Below are positions 47,401-56,500 of a DNA stretch of 64,000 nt, piece by piece. Numbering within the stretch: the stretch's first letter is position 1; each line of letters begins with the position of its first letter. The position numbers were made by a program, and so were the translations under genes. Source of the DNA: Mycolicibacterium sp. lyk4-40-TYG-92 (GTDB taxonomy: Bacteria > Actinomycetota > Actinomycetes > Mycobacteriales > Mycobacteriaceae); NCBI RefSeq assembly GCF_030209435.1, contig NZ_JARVRX010000019.1, positions 1 through 64,000 of the forward strand, in the 5' to 3' direction. A model generated the notes under the pieces. It searched no databases and was not told the origin of the DNA. It worked only from the letters and a program-made list of their open reading frames with translations.

Positions 47401-47617
47401 TGCCGTTGCTGGCGATCAGCGTCGGAGCGTCGTCGGGCAGGAAGGGCGGCGGGCGGCGGCCGGCCACGTCGACCAGCGTCGGCAGCGCGAGAAAAAGGAC
47501 GGCCGCCAACCCGACCCAGGCGGCCAGAACCACGACGGGACGCCGCACCACGTACTTGCCGAGGGCGGCGAAACCCGCATGTGCCAAAGCACCGCTTGGC
47601 CTGGCACGTTTCAGCAT
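44420..47617 (-). CDS. MmpL lipid transporter, MmpL12-like
   Basis: A 1065-residue RND-type exporter of lipids, energised by proton flux. The two proton-relay motifs are visible: GTDYAIFLFSRYQE in the first half and GADYNLLLISRIRDE in the second. N-terminal helix RRPVVVLAAWVGLAAVLF; periplasmic domains between helices 1-2 and 7-8. It has the length of MmpL12-class proteins. Unusual: a C-terminal CPECGYAATCDAC tail (CxxC-x5-CxxC). Start at ATG 47617, 7 nt after a TAGCCT box; 42 further upstream codons are open but not MmpL-like. Likely exports the LOS-type product. Confidence 0.88.
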   Translation of the reverse strand: MLKRARPSGALAHAGFAALGKYVVRRPVVVLAAWVGLAAVLFLALPTLVDVAGRRPPPFLPDDAPTLIASNGMKNAFREADAGNIAVVLLTNDHGISKDDEEVYRRLVDKLNADKTNVRSTQDFIHIPELRQVMASKDGKALQLPVSLVGSMGTGPGQKAFSNAKKTIEEVVKGSDLTLNIVGASATFQDINEIGARDQHMIETATAVLVFSILMIVYRSLVAMLLPLVTIGVSLIVAQQLVAGLGLMGLAVGPQTLVLMTGMMMGAGTDYAIFLFSRYQEFIRQGVSNDQALVSALTSIGEVIAGSAGTVAITFLALSFATLGVFATIGPALAVTVLIGFFASVTMLPALIVLVGRRGWIKPRKDMTGKFWRRSGVNIVRRPVTHLAGSLAVLLVLAGCATLVRYNYDNRKDLDPSAASNIAYEALNKHFPVSSTMQQFILIQSPRDLRAPKSLADMEQMAQRVAQLPHIDAVRGITRPTGDVLEQAKATYQAGEVGSKLKDASNLINGNDALLQKLVDGEYQLADALNQIRTQVLGGIGPVRQMLTQMSALQKQYGGSKTLDDLDKSAKMVSQMTSLGDAVGGQLVRVGDVYKWSGKALETLNATPFCNYYPACNDLKIGLQNVNDGNDPETVQKVINLGHMLQQYKSDPGMDDKVRGMGTNIESITGLLKQLRLYDTADLERRLQQAVDGVNLLADSSKQLADGVKLLVDQVRGMGGGLNQASSFLLGMRRDANTPQMAGFYVPPEILSRNEFEKAATLFVSPDGHTVRYLVQTALNPFGTEAMDQTNAIVKAAQTALPNTTLSDAKVSMVGLSAVNRDIRDYYNSDIQYIVIVTLIVVFLILVQLLRSVVAPLYLVLSVVLSYGSALGIGVVFFQFILGYDISWSVPGIAFLVLVAVGADYNLLLISRIRDEAKWGVRSAIVKTVAATGGVITSAGLIFAASMLAMTVSSILGAVQLGFIIGIGLLLDTFIVRTVTVPATAALLGDANWWPSKSPRRKREEAEEAAALAATERLLAERKARRESDEVEPCPECGYAATCDACQMTTAFEAAGAVQHRGFFG

Positions 47618-47624
47618 CCCCGAC

Positions 47625-47630
47625 AGGCTA
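47625..47630 (-). promoter_or_regulatory. -10 box of mmpL, leaderless
   Basis: TAGCCT on the minus strand, 7 nt before ATG 47617; no ribosome site between. No convincing -35. Confidence 0.35.
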
Positions 47631-47821
47631 CACGCCGCAAACCGATCAGATGCACCGACCGCGACCTCAATATCGAAGCCGCCGAAGAGCCGCTTGCGCG
47701 CCGCCGTGCTGTAATCGGGTGTGCCACTGACGAAGTCATCCATCCTGCGCCGCGCCTTCGGGTGCCGGGCGTCCTCGTTGCCATTCCCATGCCAGCAATG
47801 CGGAGATCAGCGGCAGACCGT

Positions 47822-47827
47822 TATGCT
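47822..47827 (+). promoter_or_regulatory. -10 box of the GT1 gene
   Basis: TATGCT ends 9 nt before GTG 47837, giving a very short or absent leader. Divergent from the mmpL promoter 190 bp away. Confidence 0.35.
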
Positions 47828-47836
47828 TGGCGTCCT

Positions 47837-49075
47837 GTGAAGTTTGCTATCGCCATCCATGGCACGCGTGGAGACATCGAGCCCAGCGGTGCCGTGGCCA
47901 GAGAATTGCTGCGCCGTGGCCACGAAGTGCGCATGGCAGTCCCGCCGAATCTGGTTTCGTTCGTCGCTTCGGCAGGTCTTCCCGAGCCCGCCAGCTACGG
48001 CGTGGATTCTCAGCAGCAACTGGATGCGGACATCTTTCGCGACCATCTGAGCATCAAGAACCCCGTGAGCGTGATCCGCGAACTCCGGGACTACATGACG
48101 CAGGGCTGGCAGGACATGAGTGCCACCCTCACGGAGGTCGCCGCAGACGCGGATCTGCTGCTCGCCGGGACCACCTACCAGGAGGTCGCCGCCAACGTCG
48201 CCGAGCATTTCGACATCCCGTTGGCCGCGCTGCACTACTTCCCGTTCCGTCCCAACAGCCAGGTACTGCCGGTACCGCTGCCGCTGCCGCTGATCCGCCG
48301 CGGCTTCGCGGTCGGTGAATGGTTCCACTGGCGCATGCTCAAAGAAGCCGAGGACATCCAGCGGCGCACCCTGGGCCTGCCGCCGGCCACCGTGCGGGCC
48401 GTCCGCCGCATCGAGGACCGCGGGGCACTCGAAATCCAGGCCTACGACGAGGTGCTGTTCCCCGGGCTCGCCGCCGAGTACGGCGATGCCAAGCCCCTGG
48501 TCGGGTCGATGTCGATGGAGCTGCAGACCGACACCGACGCCGACGTGATGGCATGGATCGCAAATGGCAAGCCGCCCATCTATTTCGGCTTCGGCAGCAT
48601 GCCGGTGGAATCCCCCGCCGACGCCGTGGCGATGATCGACGCGGTCTGCGCCGAGCTCGGCGAGCGGGCGCTGATCAGCTCGGGCGTCTGGAATCTGCCG
48701 GACACCGCACTGGGTGACCACGTGAAGCTGGTCGGTGCGGTCAACCATGCCGCGGTGTTCCCACTGTGCCGGGCCCTGGTCCATCACGGCGGCGCCGGCA
48801 CCACCGCCGCCGGGCTGCGCGCCGGGGTACCGACGGTCGTGCTCTGGGTCAGTGCCGATCAGCCGGTGTGGGCCGGCCAGGTCAAGAAGCTGCACCTGGG
48901 CGCGTCGCGCCGCTTCTCGAAGACCACGCCGGCATCGCTGAAGGCCGCGCTGCGCACCGCGCTGCAGCCGGAGTGCACCGACCGGGTCCGTGCCGCCGCC
49001 GCGCGTATGACGAAACCCGCGGACAGCGTCGCGCGCACCGCAGATCTGCTGGAGAAGGCCGCCCAGGCCCGTTAG
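47837..49075 (+). CDS. GT1-family glycosyltransferase (UGT/GtfB type), Rv1524/Rv1526c-like
   Basis: A 412-residue GT-B enzyme. The acceptor half starts KFAIAIHGTRGDIEPSGAVARE, and the donor half has YFGFGSMPVESP and the signature VHHGGAGTTAAGLRAGVPTV near residues 314-333. This is the glycolipid GT1 group of GPL and LOS loci (such as Gtf proteins and Rv1524, Rv1526c). It should transfer a sugar, often rhamnose or glucose type, to a lipid-linked acceptor. GTG 47837 fits the motif and the TATGCT box. Convergent with the acyltransferase operon. Confidence 0.87.
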   Translation: MKFAIAIHGTRGDIEPSGAVARELLRRGHEVRMAVPPNLVSFVASAGLPEPASYGVDSQQQLDADIFRDHLSIKNPVSVIRELRDYMTQGWQDMSATLTEVAADADLLLAGTTYQEVAANVAEHFDIPLAALHYFPFRPNSQVLPVPLPLPLIRRGFAVGEWFHWRMLKEAEDIQRRTLGLPPATVRAVRRIEDRGALEIQAYDEVLFPGLAAEYGDAKPLVGSMSMELQTDTDADVMAWIANGKPPIYFGFGSMPVESPADAVAMIDAVCAELGERALISSGVWNLPDTALGDHVKLVGAVNHAAVFPLCRALVHHGGAGTTAAGLRAGVPTVVLWVSADQPVWAGQVKKLHLGASRRFSKTTPASLKAALRTALQPECTDRVRAAAARMTKPADSVARTADLLEKAAQAR

Positions 49076-49096
49076 GGGCCCGGGCGGACCTGCCCA

Positions 49097-50509
49097 CTAG
49101 TAGATGGTGAGCGGCGTGAGGCCGAATTCGTCGAGCGTCTCCCGGACGAGTTCGCGCAGTGCGGCCCGGGTGTTCGCGGCGCCCACCTGATATCCGACGA
49201 TGCCGAGGTTCACCCGGCCGTTGTAGCGGCCGGATGCGACCACCAGCAGGCCGCCGGGTCGCTCGATGTCGGACCGCTTGACCTTCTGTTCCACGCCCCA
49301 GCAATTCAGGAACGTCGCCTGGTTGACGCCGTCGGGCCGGCACATCAGGTCCGGCAGCTCGGCGAAGTTGGAGCACGTGACCGGCATGTCACCGAGCACC
49401 AGGTCGGCAGTCTTGTTCACGGCGCGCAGCGGGATGAACGGCGTCAGCGGCAGCAGGATGAACGACTCGTCCGGCTGTTCCTTGGCCGTCGAGAGCGACG
49501 TGCGCAGCGCGCCCCGCAGGTCCGTCAGGTCCTTGGCCACGTGGGTCGGGTCGACGGTGAGGTTGGCGAACGCCATGGCGTTGGCGCGGGTGTCGTCCAT
49601 GGAGGTCCGGTCGTTGACCGCCACCATGAGGGCAATGTTGTTGTCGTGCTTGCGATGCCGTTCCATCCGCACCCCCAGCCGGGCGGCGAATGCCGCGGCC
49701 AGAGAGTAGGTGTTGCCGCCGAGCGTTGCGCACTTGGCATCCCACTGCTCGACATCGATGTGGGTGCCGGCGAACGGCAGCAGCACATACTCGTCGGGCT
49801 TGCCTGCCGTCGCCGCGGGCCGGGTGTCACCCGATTGGGAGATTTCGTGCCGCCTGCGGTGGAGCATCTTCGCGGCGGCCACCACGGTCCGGCGGACCTC
49901 GGGCCAGTCGCGCCGGGCCTGGCGCAGGTCGGCGCGGATCCCCTGCCAGCGGGTGCGCGAGCCCGGTTGCGCGTAACCCAGATCGCGACCCTGTCCGAGC
50001 ACCGATTCCATGATCGCGGCCACCGCACCGGTGCCGTCGATCAGGCAGTGCGACAGCGCCAGCGCGACACCCGTCGAACCGTCACTGAACTTCTGGACGC
50101 CGAGGTGCCAGCCGGGGCCGTGTTCCGGATCGATCGGAATCTGCGACCGTTCCTCCAGCCAGTCGGTCAGTTCCGAACGCGGACGGGCGGTTTCGGCGAT
50201 GTCGAGCAGTCGCTCGACGGCCGGTGCGGCCACCCAGCGGGCCCGCCCGAACGGCAGCGGCGAGCGCTCGATGCGCCGGGCCGCCAGGCTCCGGCCGAAG
50301 TTCGCGTGGAAACGGCGCAGACCGTCGATGTCGACCGGCCCTTCGTAGAACCACAGCGCCAGCATCACCTGCACCCGGCCACTGGCCCGGTACGACAGGA
50401 AGGTCGCCTCGTCCATGTAGTCCAGACGGTCCTGCGGACGGTCCAGCTCCTGCGGCAGCGTGCCGAACCGGCCGCGGCCGATCCTCTTCGACCGGGTATC
50501 AGTGGACAA
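49097..50509 (-). CDS. WS/DGAT-like acyltransferase (1)
   Basis: A 470-residue condensation-fold acyltransferase of the wax ester synthase/DGAT-like type. The catalytic segment reads LSHCLIDGTGA, where the family has HHxxxDG; the first His is replaced by Ser. Other conserved parts: DRLDYMDEATFLSYRA, PDESFILLPLTPFIP and CSNFAELPDL (ND-like). It should transfer acyl groups onto a sugar or lipid alcohol. The start is TTG 50509. Last gene of the pks-papA-acyltransferase operon, 56 nt after its paralogue. Similar gene pairs sit in the M. smegmatis LOS locus, from memory. Confidence 0.75.
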   Translation of the reverse strand: MSTDTRSKRIGRGRFGTLPQELDRPQDRLDYMDEATFLSYRASGRVQVMLALWFYEGPVDIDGLRRFHANFGRSLAARRIERSPLPFGRARWVAAPAVERLLDIAETARPRSELTDWLEERSQIPIDPEHGPGWHLGVQKFSDGSTGVALALSHCLIDGTGAVAAIMESVLGQGRDLGYAQPGSRTRWQGIRADLRQARRDWPEVRRTVVAAAKMLHRRRHEISQSGDTRPAATAGKPDEYVLLPFAGTHIDVEQWDAKCATLGGNTYSLAAAFAARLGVRMERHRKHDNNIALMVAVNDRTSMDDTRANAMAFANLTVDPTHVAKDLTDLRGALRTSLSTAKEQPDESFILLPLTPFIPLRAVNKTADLVLGDMPVTCSNFAELPDLMCRPDGVNQATFLNCWGVEQKVKRSDIERPGGLLVVASGRYNGRVNLGIVGYQVGAANTRAALRELVRETLDEFGLTPLTIY

Positions 50510-50565
50510 AATAGACCTGGCCCTTCACTTCGGTTATTCGGTTGTGGGACTGGGGATTACGCGGA

Positions 50566-51975
50566 TTATTCGTATACCGCGGAGAGGCCGAACTCGGCCA
50601 GGGTCGCTTCCACGTGCGCGCGCAGCGTCGCCTTGGTGTTCTCGGCGCCGGGCTGGTAGCCGATCACGGCCATCGAAACCCGGCCGATCATCTGCATCGA
50701 GATGACGGTCAGAATGCCCTTGCGGTGCTCCAGCACCCCGCGGGGCACCTGGCCGTCCACCCCGCGAGCCATGACGTATTCGGCCTGGGTGCCGTCGACG
50801 CGCGCCAGGTCGTCGGGCAGCACCCCGAGGTTCGAGCAGAACACCGGCAGCTCGCCGAAGCCGACCGCGATGTCAGCGGCCTGGGTGACTGCTCGTTTCG
50901 GGATGAACGGTGTGAGCGGCAGCAGCTCCAACTTCTCGTCGGGCTCCTCGCGCATCTTCCGGAGGGCTTCCTTGATGACCATCCGCGTTTCGGTCAGGTC
51001 TTCGGTGACGCCCTTCGGATTGACCCGGGCGTCGCCGATCAGCACCGCGTTGGCTCGGGTGTCCTCCAGCGTGCGGTCGTTGATCGGCACCACCAGCGGT
51101 ACCACACCTTCGGCCTCGCTGTACCGGCCCATCCGCTCGGACAACCTCGCGGCGAAACCGGCGATCAACGCGTAGCTGTTTCCGCCCAGCGCCTTGGCCC
51201 GAGTATCGAATTCGGCGGCGTCGATGAACGCAAAGATCGCCGGTACCACCAGGTTTTCCTTGGCGCTGGCCGAATCCAGATGGGCCGCCGCGGACTTTCC
51301 GGAGCGCCGCAGCTCGCTGCGCTTCTGGTAGGCCTGCTTCGCCGCCGACTTGATCGAACGACCGAGTTCAGGCAGATCGCGGAAGGTCTGGCGCAGATCT
51401 GCGCGCATCGCACCCCATCGGGACCGGGAGTGCGGCTGCGGCAGACCGAGGTCACGTCGCTGGCCCGTCACCGACTCGAACACCGTCAGCATGGCGCCGC
51501 CACCGTCGGCGATGCAATGCGAACCCACCAGGCTGACGACGGTGGCACCGTCGTCCAACGGCTGCACACCCATGTGCCAGGTCGGCCCGAATTCCGGATC
51601 GACCGGGATCTGTGCGTGCTCGTCGAGGAAGTCGCCGAGTTCCGACCGGGGACGCACGGTGTCGTACATCCGGATCGGCGCCGGCGGTCCGAGCGCCGAC
51701 ACCCAGCGGTGCCGGCCGAACGGCAGGATCGACGGCTCGATCTGGCGGCCGCCGAGGCCGTGACCGAAGTTGTAGTGGAACCGGCGCAAACCATCCATGT
51801 CCACCGGGTGTTCGTACACCCAGCCGAACTGCATGACGGCAGCCTGACCGGTCGCCCGCAGGCCCAGGAACATCGCCTGGTCGACGTAGTCGAGCACCCG
51901 GCTCTGATCGTCGTCGCCGTCAGCCAGCCAGCGGCGCAGCAAAGGCACACGCGACGGGCGCGTGGAGGTCGTCAC
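50566..51975 (-). CDS. WS/DGAT-like acyltransferase (2)
   Basis: A 469-residue paralogue of the next gene. It shares VLDYVDQAMFLGLRATGQ, the catalytic GSHCIADGGGA (again Ser before His instead of His-His), ELLPLTPFIPKRAV and VFCSNLGVLPDD. It begins at GTG 51975, 3 nt after the PapA stop, so it is tightly coupled. Likely role: acylation at a second position of the glycolipid headgroup. Cytoplasmic or membrane-associated. Confidence 0.75.
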   Translation of the reverse strand: MTTSTRPSRVPLLRRWLADGDDDQSRVLDYVDQAMFLGLRATGQAAVMQFGWVYEHPVDMDGLRRFHYNFGHGLGGRQIEPSILPFGRHRWVSALGPPAPIRMYDTVRPRSELGDFLDEHAQIPVDPEFGPTWHMGVQPLDDGATVVSLVGSHCIADGGGAMLTVFESVTGQRRDLGLPQPHSRSRWGAMRADLRQTFRDLPELGRSIKSAAKQAYQKRSELRRSGKSAAAHLDSASAKENLVVPAIFAFIDAAEFDTRAKALGGNSYALIAGFAARLSERMGRYSEAEGVVPLVVPINDRTLEDTRANAVLIGDARVNPKGVTEDLTETRMVIKEALRKMREEPDEKLELLPLTPFIPKRAVTQAADIAVGFGELPVFCSNLGVLPDDLARVDGTQAEYVMARGVDGQVPRGVLEHRKGILTVISMQMIGRVSMAVIGYQPGAENTKATLRAHVEATLAEFGLSAVYE

Positions 51976-51978
51976 AGG

Positions 51979-53448
51979 TCAGCCCTTCACAGCTCGAATC
52001 AGTTCGCTGCGGCAACCGTTGTGGCGCAAGGCATCCGAACGTCCCGCACCAGAACCTCCGTCGGCGACACGTAGGTACACCGCGCGCATCGCGTGCAGGT
52101 ACTTGTCCACCGATTCACGTGCGATGGGGTTGTCCGGGTAGGCGATGGTGACCGAGGTTTCCTTCTCGGAACGGTTCACCCAGATGCCGATCTGGTACGC
52201 CGAGCGGGCATCGCTGTACACACGGCCGTTGAGCCGTTCCCATTCGTTCATGATCGCCGGCGACAGCGGCGGCAGATTGGTGTCGAGGTACGACACCATC
52301 GGCACGCCCGGGTCCGCCTTGCGGATGCCCGGCACCTTGCCCTCGGCCAGTTCCAGCACCCGCTCGAACGGGACGTGCGCGAGGTCCAGGCCGGCGTCGA
52401 ACGCCTTCTGCATGGCGCGGGCGGTGTCGCCGAACGACTCCGGCACCACGGGGACGCTGATCGGCACGACGCCGGTGAACCAGCCCGTGGTCATGAACTC
52501 GGCCGGGGTGCGGCGCGTCGTGGTCGGGGTGATGACGTTGTAGATCGGCTCGCCCGTCAACTCGTGCTCGGCGAGTGCCGCGCACGCGATGACGCCACCG
52601 ATCACGCGGGCACCCGCGGACAGGCAGGCTGACTCGAACCGCTCCGACTGATGCTTGTCCATCAGCCGAACGGTCAGCATCTCGCCGCCGCACGGCACCG
52701 ACGGGTCGCCGAGCGGCAGCGGGAAGCACGGCAGGGTGCCGTCGTTGGCCTCGGCGAACTTGATCCAGTCCTTGACCTCCGGCGACTCCAGCGTCAGCGA
52801 CGAGGTGTACTCCGCCTGCTTGACGCAGTAGTCGTCGTAGCTGCCGGCGTCGGCGAGCGGGATCGGCGGAGCACCACTGACCAGGGCCGCGTACATCAGG
52901 TGGATCTCGACGAGCACCAGTCCCATCAGCAGCGCATCGGTATGCACGTGGTCGATGCTGAAGTAGAAGGTGAAGTGGTCGTCGCGCTGGATGATGCCGA
53001 AGTGGAAGCAGTCCCACTGCAGCGGATCGGGCGTTGCGAGCACGTGGTCACGCCACTGCTGGGCGTTCATCTCACCGTGCTCGGTCGCCACCAGCTTGAT
53101 GTCGCGCGGGCTCTTCGCCGTCCGGCGGACGACGACGTCGTCTTCCGTCAGCTCGAACCAGCTGTGGAACGTGTCGTGCCGGCGTACGTAGGCGTTGATG
53201 ACGTGGGTCATCGCCCGGACGTCGCACTTGCCCGGCATGTCCCATGCGGCGATGTTCAGCCGGGCCATGTCCGTGCCGTTGCTCTCGTGCGAACGGAACG
53301 CGCGGATGTGCTGGCTCTGCTGGTAGCTGACCGGCACCGGACTGACCGGTGCGTTGCGCAGCTTGGTGAGCGACGCAGAGGAAGGGTTCCAGGAAGTCAG
53401 GACACCCGAGGAACCCATCCAGTCATGGATGGTCCTAATCGCAACCAT
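51979..53448 (-). CDS. Polyketide-associated acyltransferase PapA (PapA4/PapA3-like)
   Basis: A 489-residue condensation-fold acyltransferase that takes the acyl chain from the Mas-like PKS to a sugar. The catalytic motif lies in FYFSIDHVHTDALLMGLVL (HVHTD, H-x3-D), and the N-terminal VAIRTIHDWMGSSGVLTSW and late AYQIGIWVNRSEKETSV are PapA-like. ATG 53448 is used because AGGAGA sits 6 nt upstream; the GTG at 53454 is too near that site. Directly after pks with a 63-nt gap. By synteny with the pks5-papA4 pair in LOS loci it acylates trehalose or an oligosaccharide. Confidence 0.87.
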   Translation of the reverse strand: MVAIRTIHDWMGSSGVLTSWNPSSASLTKLRNAPVSPVPVSYQQSQHIRAFRSHESNGTDMARLNIAAWDMPGKCDVRAMTHVINAYVRRHDTFHSWFELTEDDVVVRRTAKSPRDIKLVATEHGEMNAQQWRDHVLATPDPLQWDCFHFGIIQRDDHFTFYFSIDHVHTDALLMGLVLVEIHLMYAALVSGAPPIPLADAGSYDDYCVKQAEYTSSLTLESPEVKDWIKFAEANDGTLPCFPLPLGDPSVPCGGEMLTVRLMDKHQSERFESACLSAGARVIGGVIACAALAEHELTGEPIYNVITPTTTRRTPAEFMTTGWFTGVVPISVPVVPESFGDTARAMQKAFDAGLDLAHVPFERVLELAEGKVPGIRKADPGVPMVSYLDTNLPPLSPAIMNEWERLNGRVYSDARSAYQIGIWVNRSEKETSVTIAYPDNPIARESVDKYLHAMRAVYLRVADGGSGAGRSDALRHNGCRSELIRAVKG

Positions 53449-53511
53449 GCTCACTCTCCTGTGCTTCGGTGAATTCAGCGCGCGGCTCCTGTGACGCCCT
53501 ACTCTGACCCG

Positions 53512-56500
53512 TCATGTCGAAATCGCCGTCGAAATCGCCTCCCCCAGGCGTTCTGCCAGTGCGCGGACATTCGTGATGTCCGACGAACCGATCCGGACTC
53601 CCGTCTCAGCTTCGATACGGGTCCGCAGTTCCAGCGCCCCGAGCGAATCGAGGCCGTACTCGGCCAACGGACGGTCGGGGTCGACAGATCGCCTAAGTAT
53701 CATAGACATAGCGTCGGTAATCAGGCGCCTCAGCCGAGCCGGCCGTTCCTCCTCCGACAGTGCGTGGAACTCCGCGAGGAATTCGCTGGTGCCCGCTCCG
53801 CCGCGCCCGATGTTGGCGAACGACTCCGCAAACTTGCTCGTCTGGGCGAAAGCCACCAGCCAGTCGGCGCCGGCCACCGGCGCGTAGCCCGCGTAGGCGC
53901 GATCGTGGCGGATGATCGCGTCGAACGCGTATGCGCCGTCCTCCGGATCGATCGCCATGGCCTCGTCGGCCGCCATGCCCTGCCCGGCGCCGATCTTGGC
54001 CCAGGCACCCCAGGCGATGGCCGTCGCCGGCAGCCCCTGGGCACGGCGCCACTGGGTGAACGCGTCCAGCCAGCTGTTCGCCGCGGCGTAGGCGCCCTGT
54101 CCGGGCGAACCCACCATGGCGGCTGCCGACGAGAACGAGCAGAACCAGTCCAGCTCGGACCCCGCGGTCGCCTCGTGCAGGTACCACGCGCCGTACACCT
54201 TCGGAGCCCAGTCGCGCTCGATCAGCTCGTCGGTGATGTTCGGCAACGTCGCGTCCTCGACCACTGCGGCGCCGTGCAGCACGCCGCGCAGCGGCTTTCC
54301 GGTCGACTCGGCCGCGGCGACCAGACGCGCGGCGGTGTCGGCGGCAGCGATGTCGCCCAGCACCACCTCGACCTCGGCGCCCTTGCTCCTGACGGCCTCG
54401 ATGGCCTTCGCCGTCGCCGCACTCGGCTCCGAACGCGCATTGAGCACGATGCGTCCGCAACCGCCGGCGGCGAGCTTCTCGGCCAGGAACAGGCCGAGGC
54501 CGCTCAGACCACCGGTGACGATGTAGGAGCCGTCCGCGCGGTACACCGGAGCCTGCTCCGGCGACAGCACCGCCTCGAACTCCCCGGTGTGCGGGATGTC
54601 GAGCACGAGCTTGCCGGTGTGGCCGGCCGCGCCCATCACGCGGATGGCGGTGCCTGCCTCGCTCAGCGGGTAGTGCGTGGTGTCCGGCACCGGCAGCACG
54701 CCCTCGGCGATCTGTCCGAAGATCGTCTCCAGCATGCCGCGCGTGATGTCGGGGTTGGTCAGCGTCAGCAGCGCCAGGTCCAGCGCATAGAACGACAGGT
54801 TCCGGCGGAACGGGAACAGGCCCATCCGGGTGTCGCCGTAGATGTCGCGCTTGCCGATCTCGACGAAGCGCCCGCCGAAGGTCAGCAGTTCGACGCCCGC
54901 CTTCTGCGCCGCACCCGGCAGCGAGTTCAGCACGACGTCGACGCCGTAGCCGTCGGTGTCGCGGCGGATCTCCTCGGCGAAGGCGGTGCTGCGGGAATCG
55001 TAGACGTGCTGAATTCCCCAGCTGCGCAACAGGTTCCGACGGTCGTCGCTTCCCGCGGTGGCGTAGATCTCGGCACCCGCGGCGCGGGCGATGGCGATGG
55101 CGGCCTGGCCCACACCACCGGTGCCGGAGTGGATCAGCACCTTGTCGCCGGCCTGAATCCGGGCCAGGTTGTGCAGGCCGTACCACGCGGTGGCGTGCGC
55201 ACTGGGTACCGCCGCCGCGCTGCCCTCGGGCAGGTCGTCCGGAATCTTCACCGCCAGGTTCGCATCGCAGGTGACGAACGTCTTCCAGGCGCCGGTCAGC
55301 GAGATGCCCGCCACCCGATCGCCGATCTGATGATCGGTGACGCCCGGTCCGACGGCGGTGACCACACCGGCGAAGTCCGCGCCCGGCTGCGGCAGCCGGC
55401 CCTCGAAACTCGGGTACCGGCCGTAGGCGACCAGCACGTCGGCGAAGTTGAGGTTCGACGCGGCGACCGACACCTCGATCTGACCCGGTCCCGGAGCGAC
55501 GCGCTCGTAGGCCGCCAGCTCCGCCGACGACAGGTCGCCGGGTGTCCTGATCTGAAGCTGCACGCCGTCGGTCTCGGGCCGCACGACGGTGGTGCGGCGT
55601 TCCTCGGGCTGCAACTGGCTCAGGTTCAGGCGCGCGGTGAACCACTCGCCCGACCGCCATGCGGTCTCGTCCTCTTCGGAACCGGACAGCAGTTCGGCGG
55701 CGACGTGCGCGACGTCGGCCTGCACGTCCAGGTCGATCTGCGTCGGCCGCATCGCCGGGTACTCCATGCCGATGGCGCGCATGAAGCCGCGGATGCCGCC
55801 CTGCTCCAGGTTGGCCACGTCGCCCGGCGCCACGGTGCGGGCGCCCCGAGTGAGTACGTACAGCCGAGCCGGCTGACCCGGCACGTCCGGCAGGCCCCGC
55901 ACGATGTGTACGAGCTGCTCGACCTGCGCCACACCGCGCTGTGCGGTGGCAGCGGAAGCCGAAGCGGCCGAACCCTCGGGCGCACCCGTGACGATGACGA
56001 CGCCCTTGAAGGGCTTGGCCGTCAGCGTGGCCTGCAGCGACTCGAGGTTCGACGCATGGTCGGCATCGGCCGGCCACGCCATGGTGGAGACGTCGGCCTC
56101 GTCGGACTGCAGCACCTCGGACAGCTTCTCGGTCAGGCTGTCCGCGTCGGCGGCCGCCGAGATCAACAGCCAGCGGCCCGGATCGACCACGTTGGCGACC
56201 GGGGCATCCTGGCTGCGCCACTCGATGTTCAGCAAGCGCTCATTGAGGAGCCGCTCGCGCTGGCCCTCCTCCGACACGCCGGTGCCGAGCCGCAGGCCGC
56301 TCACCGCGAGCAGCACCGCACCGTTCTCGTCGAGCACATCGATGTCGGCCTCGACAGCGGTCGGCGAGAGTCCGACGAGCTTGACGTAGCAGTAGTGCGC
56401 GTTGCGGGTCGACTCGTAGGCCCGCAACCTGCCGACGCCCAGCGGCAGCATCAGCGCGCCGGTGGTGTCGCCGTGCAGATCGGGATGCGCGGCAACCGCC

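Noticed and set aside
45311..47836. Long plus-strand open frame running into the GT1 gene
   Set aside because: Antisense to mmpL; the real GT1 start is GTG 47837, where the glycosyltransferase fold begins.
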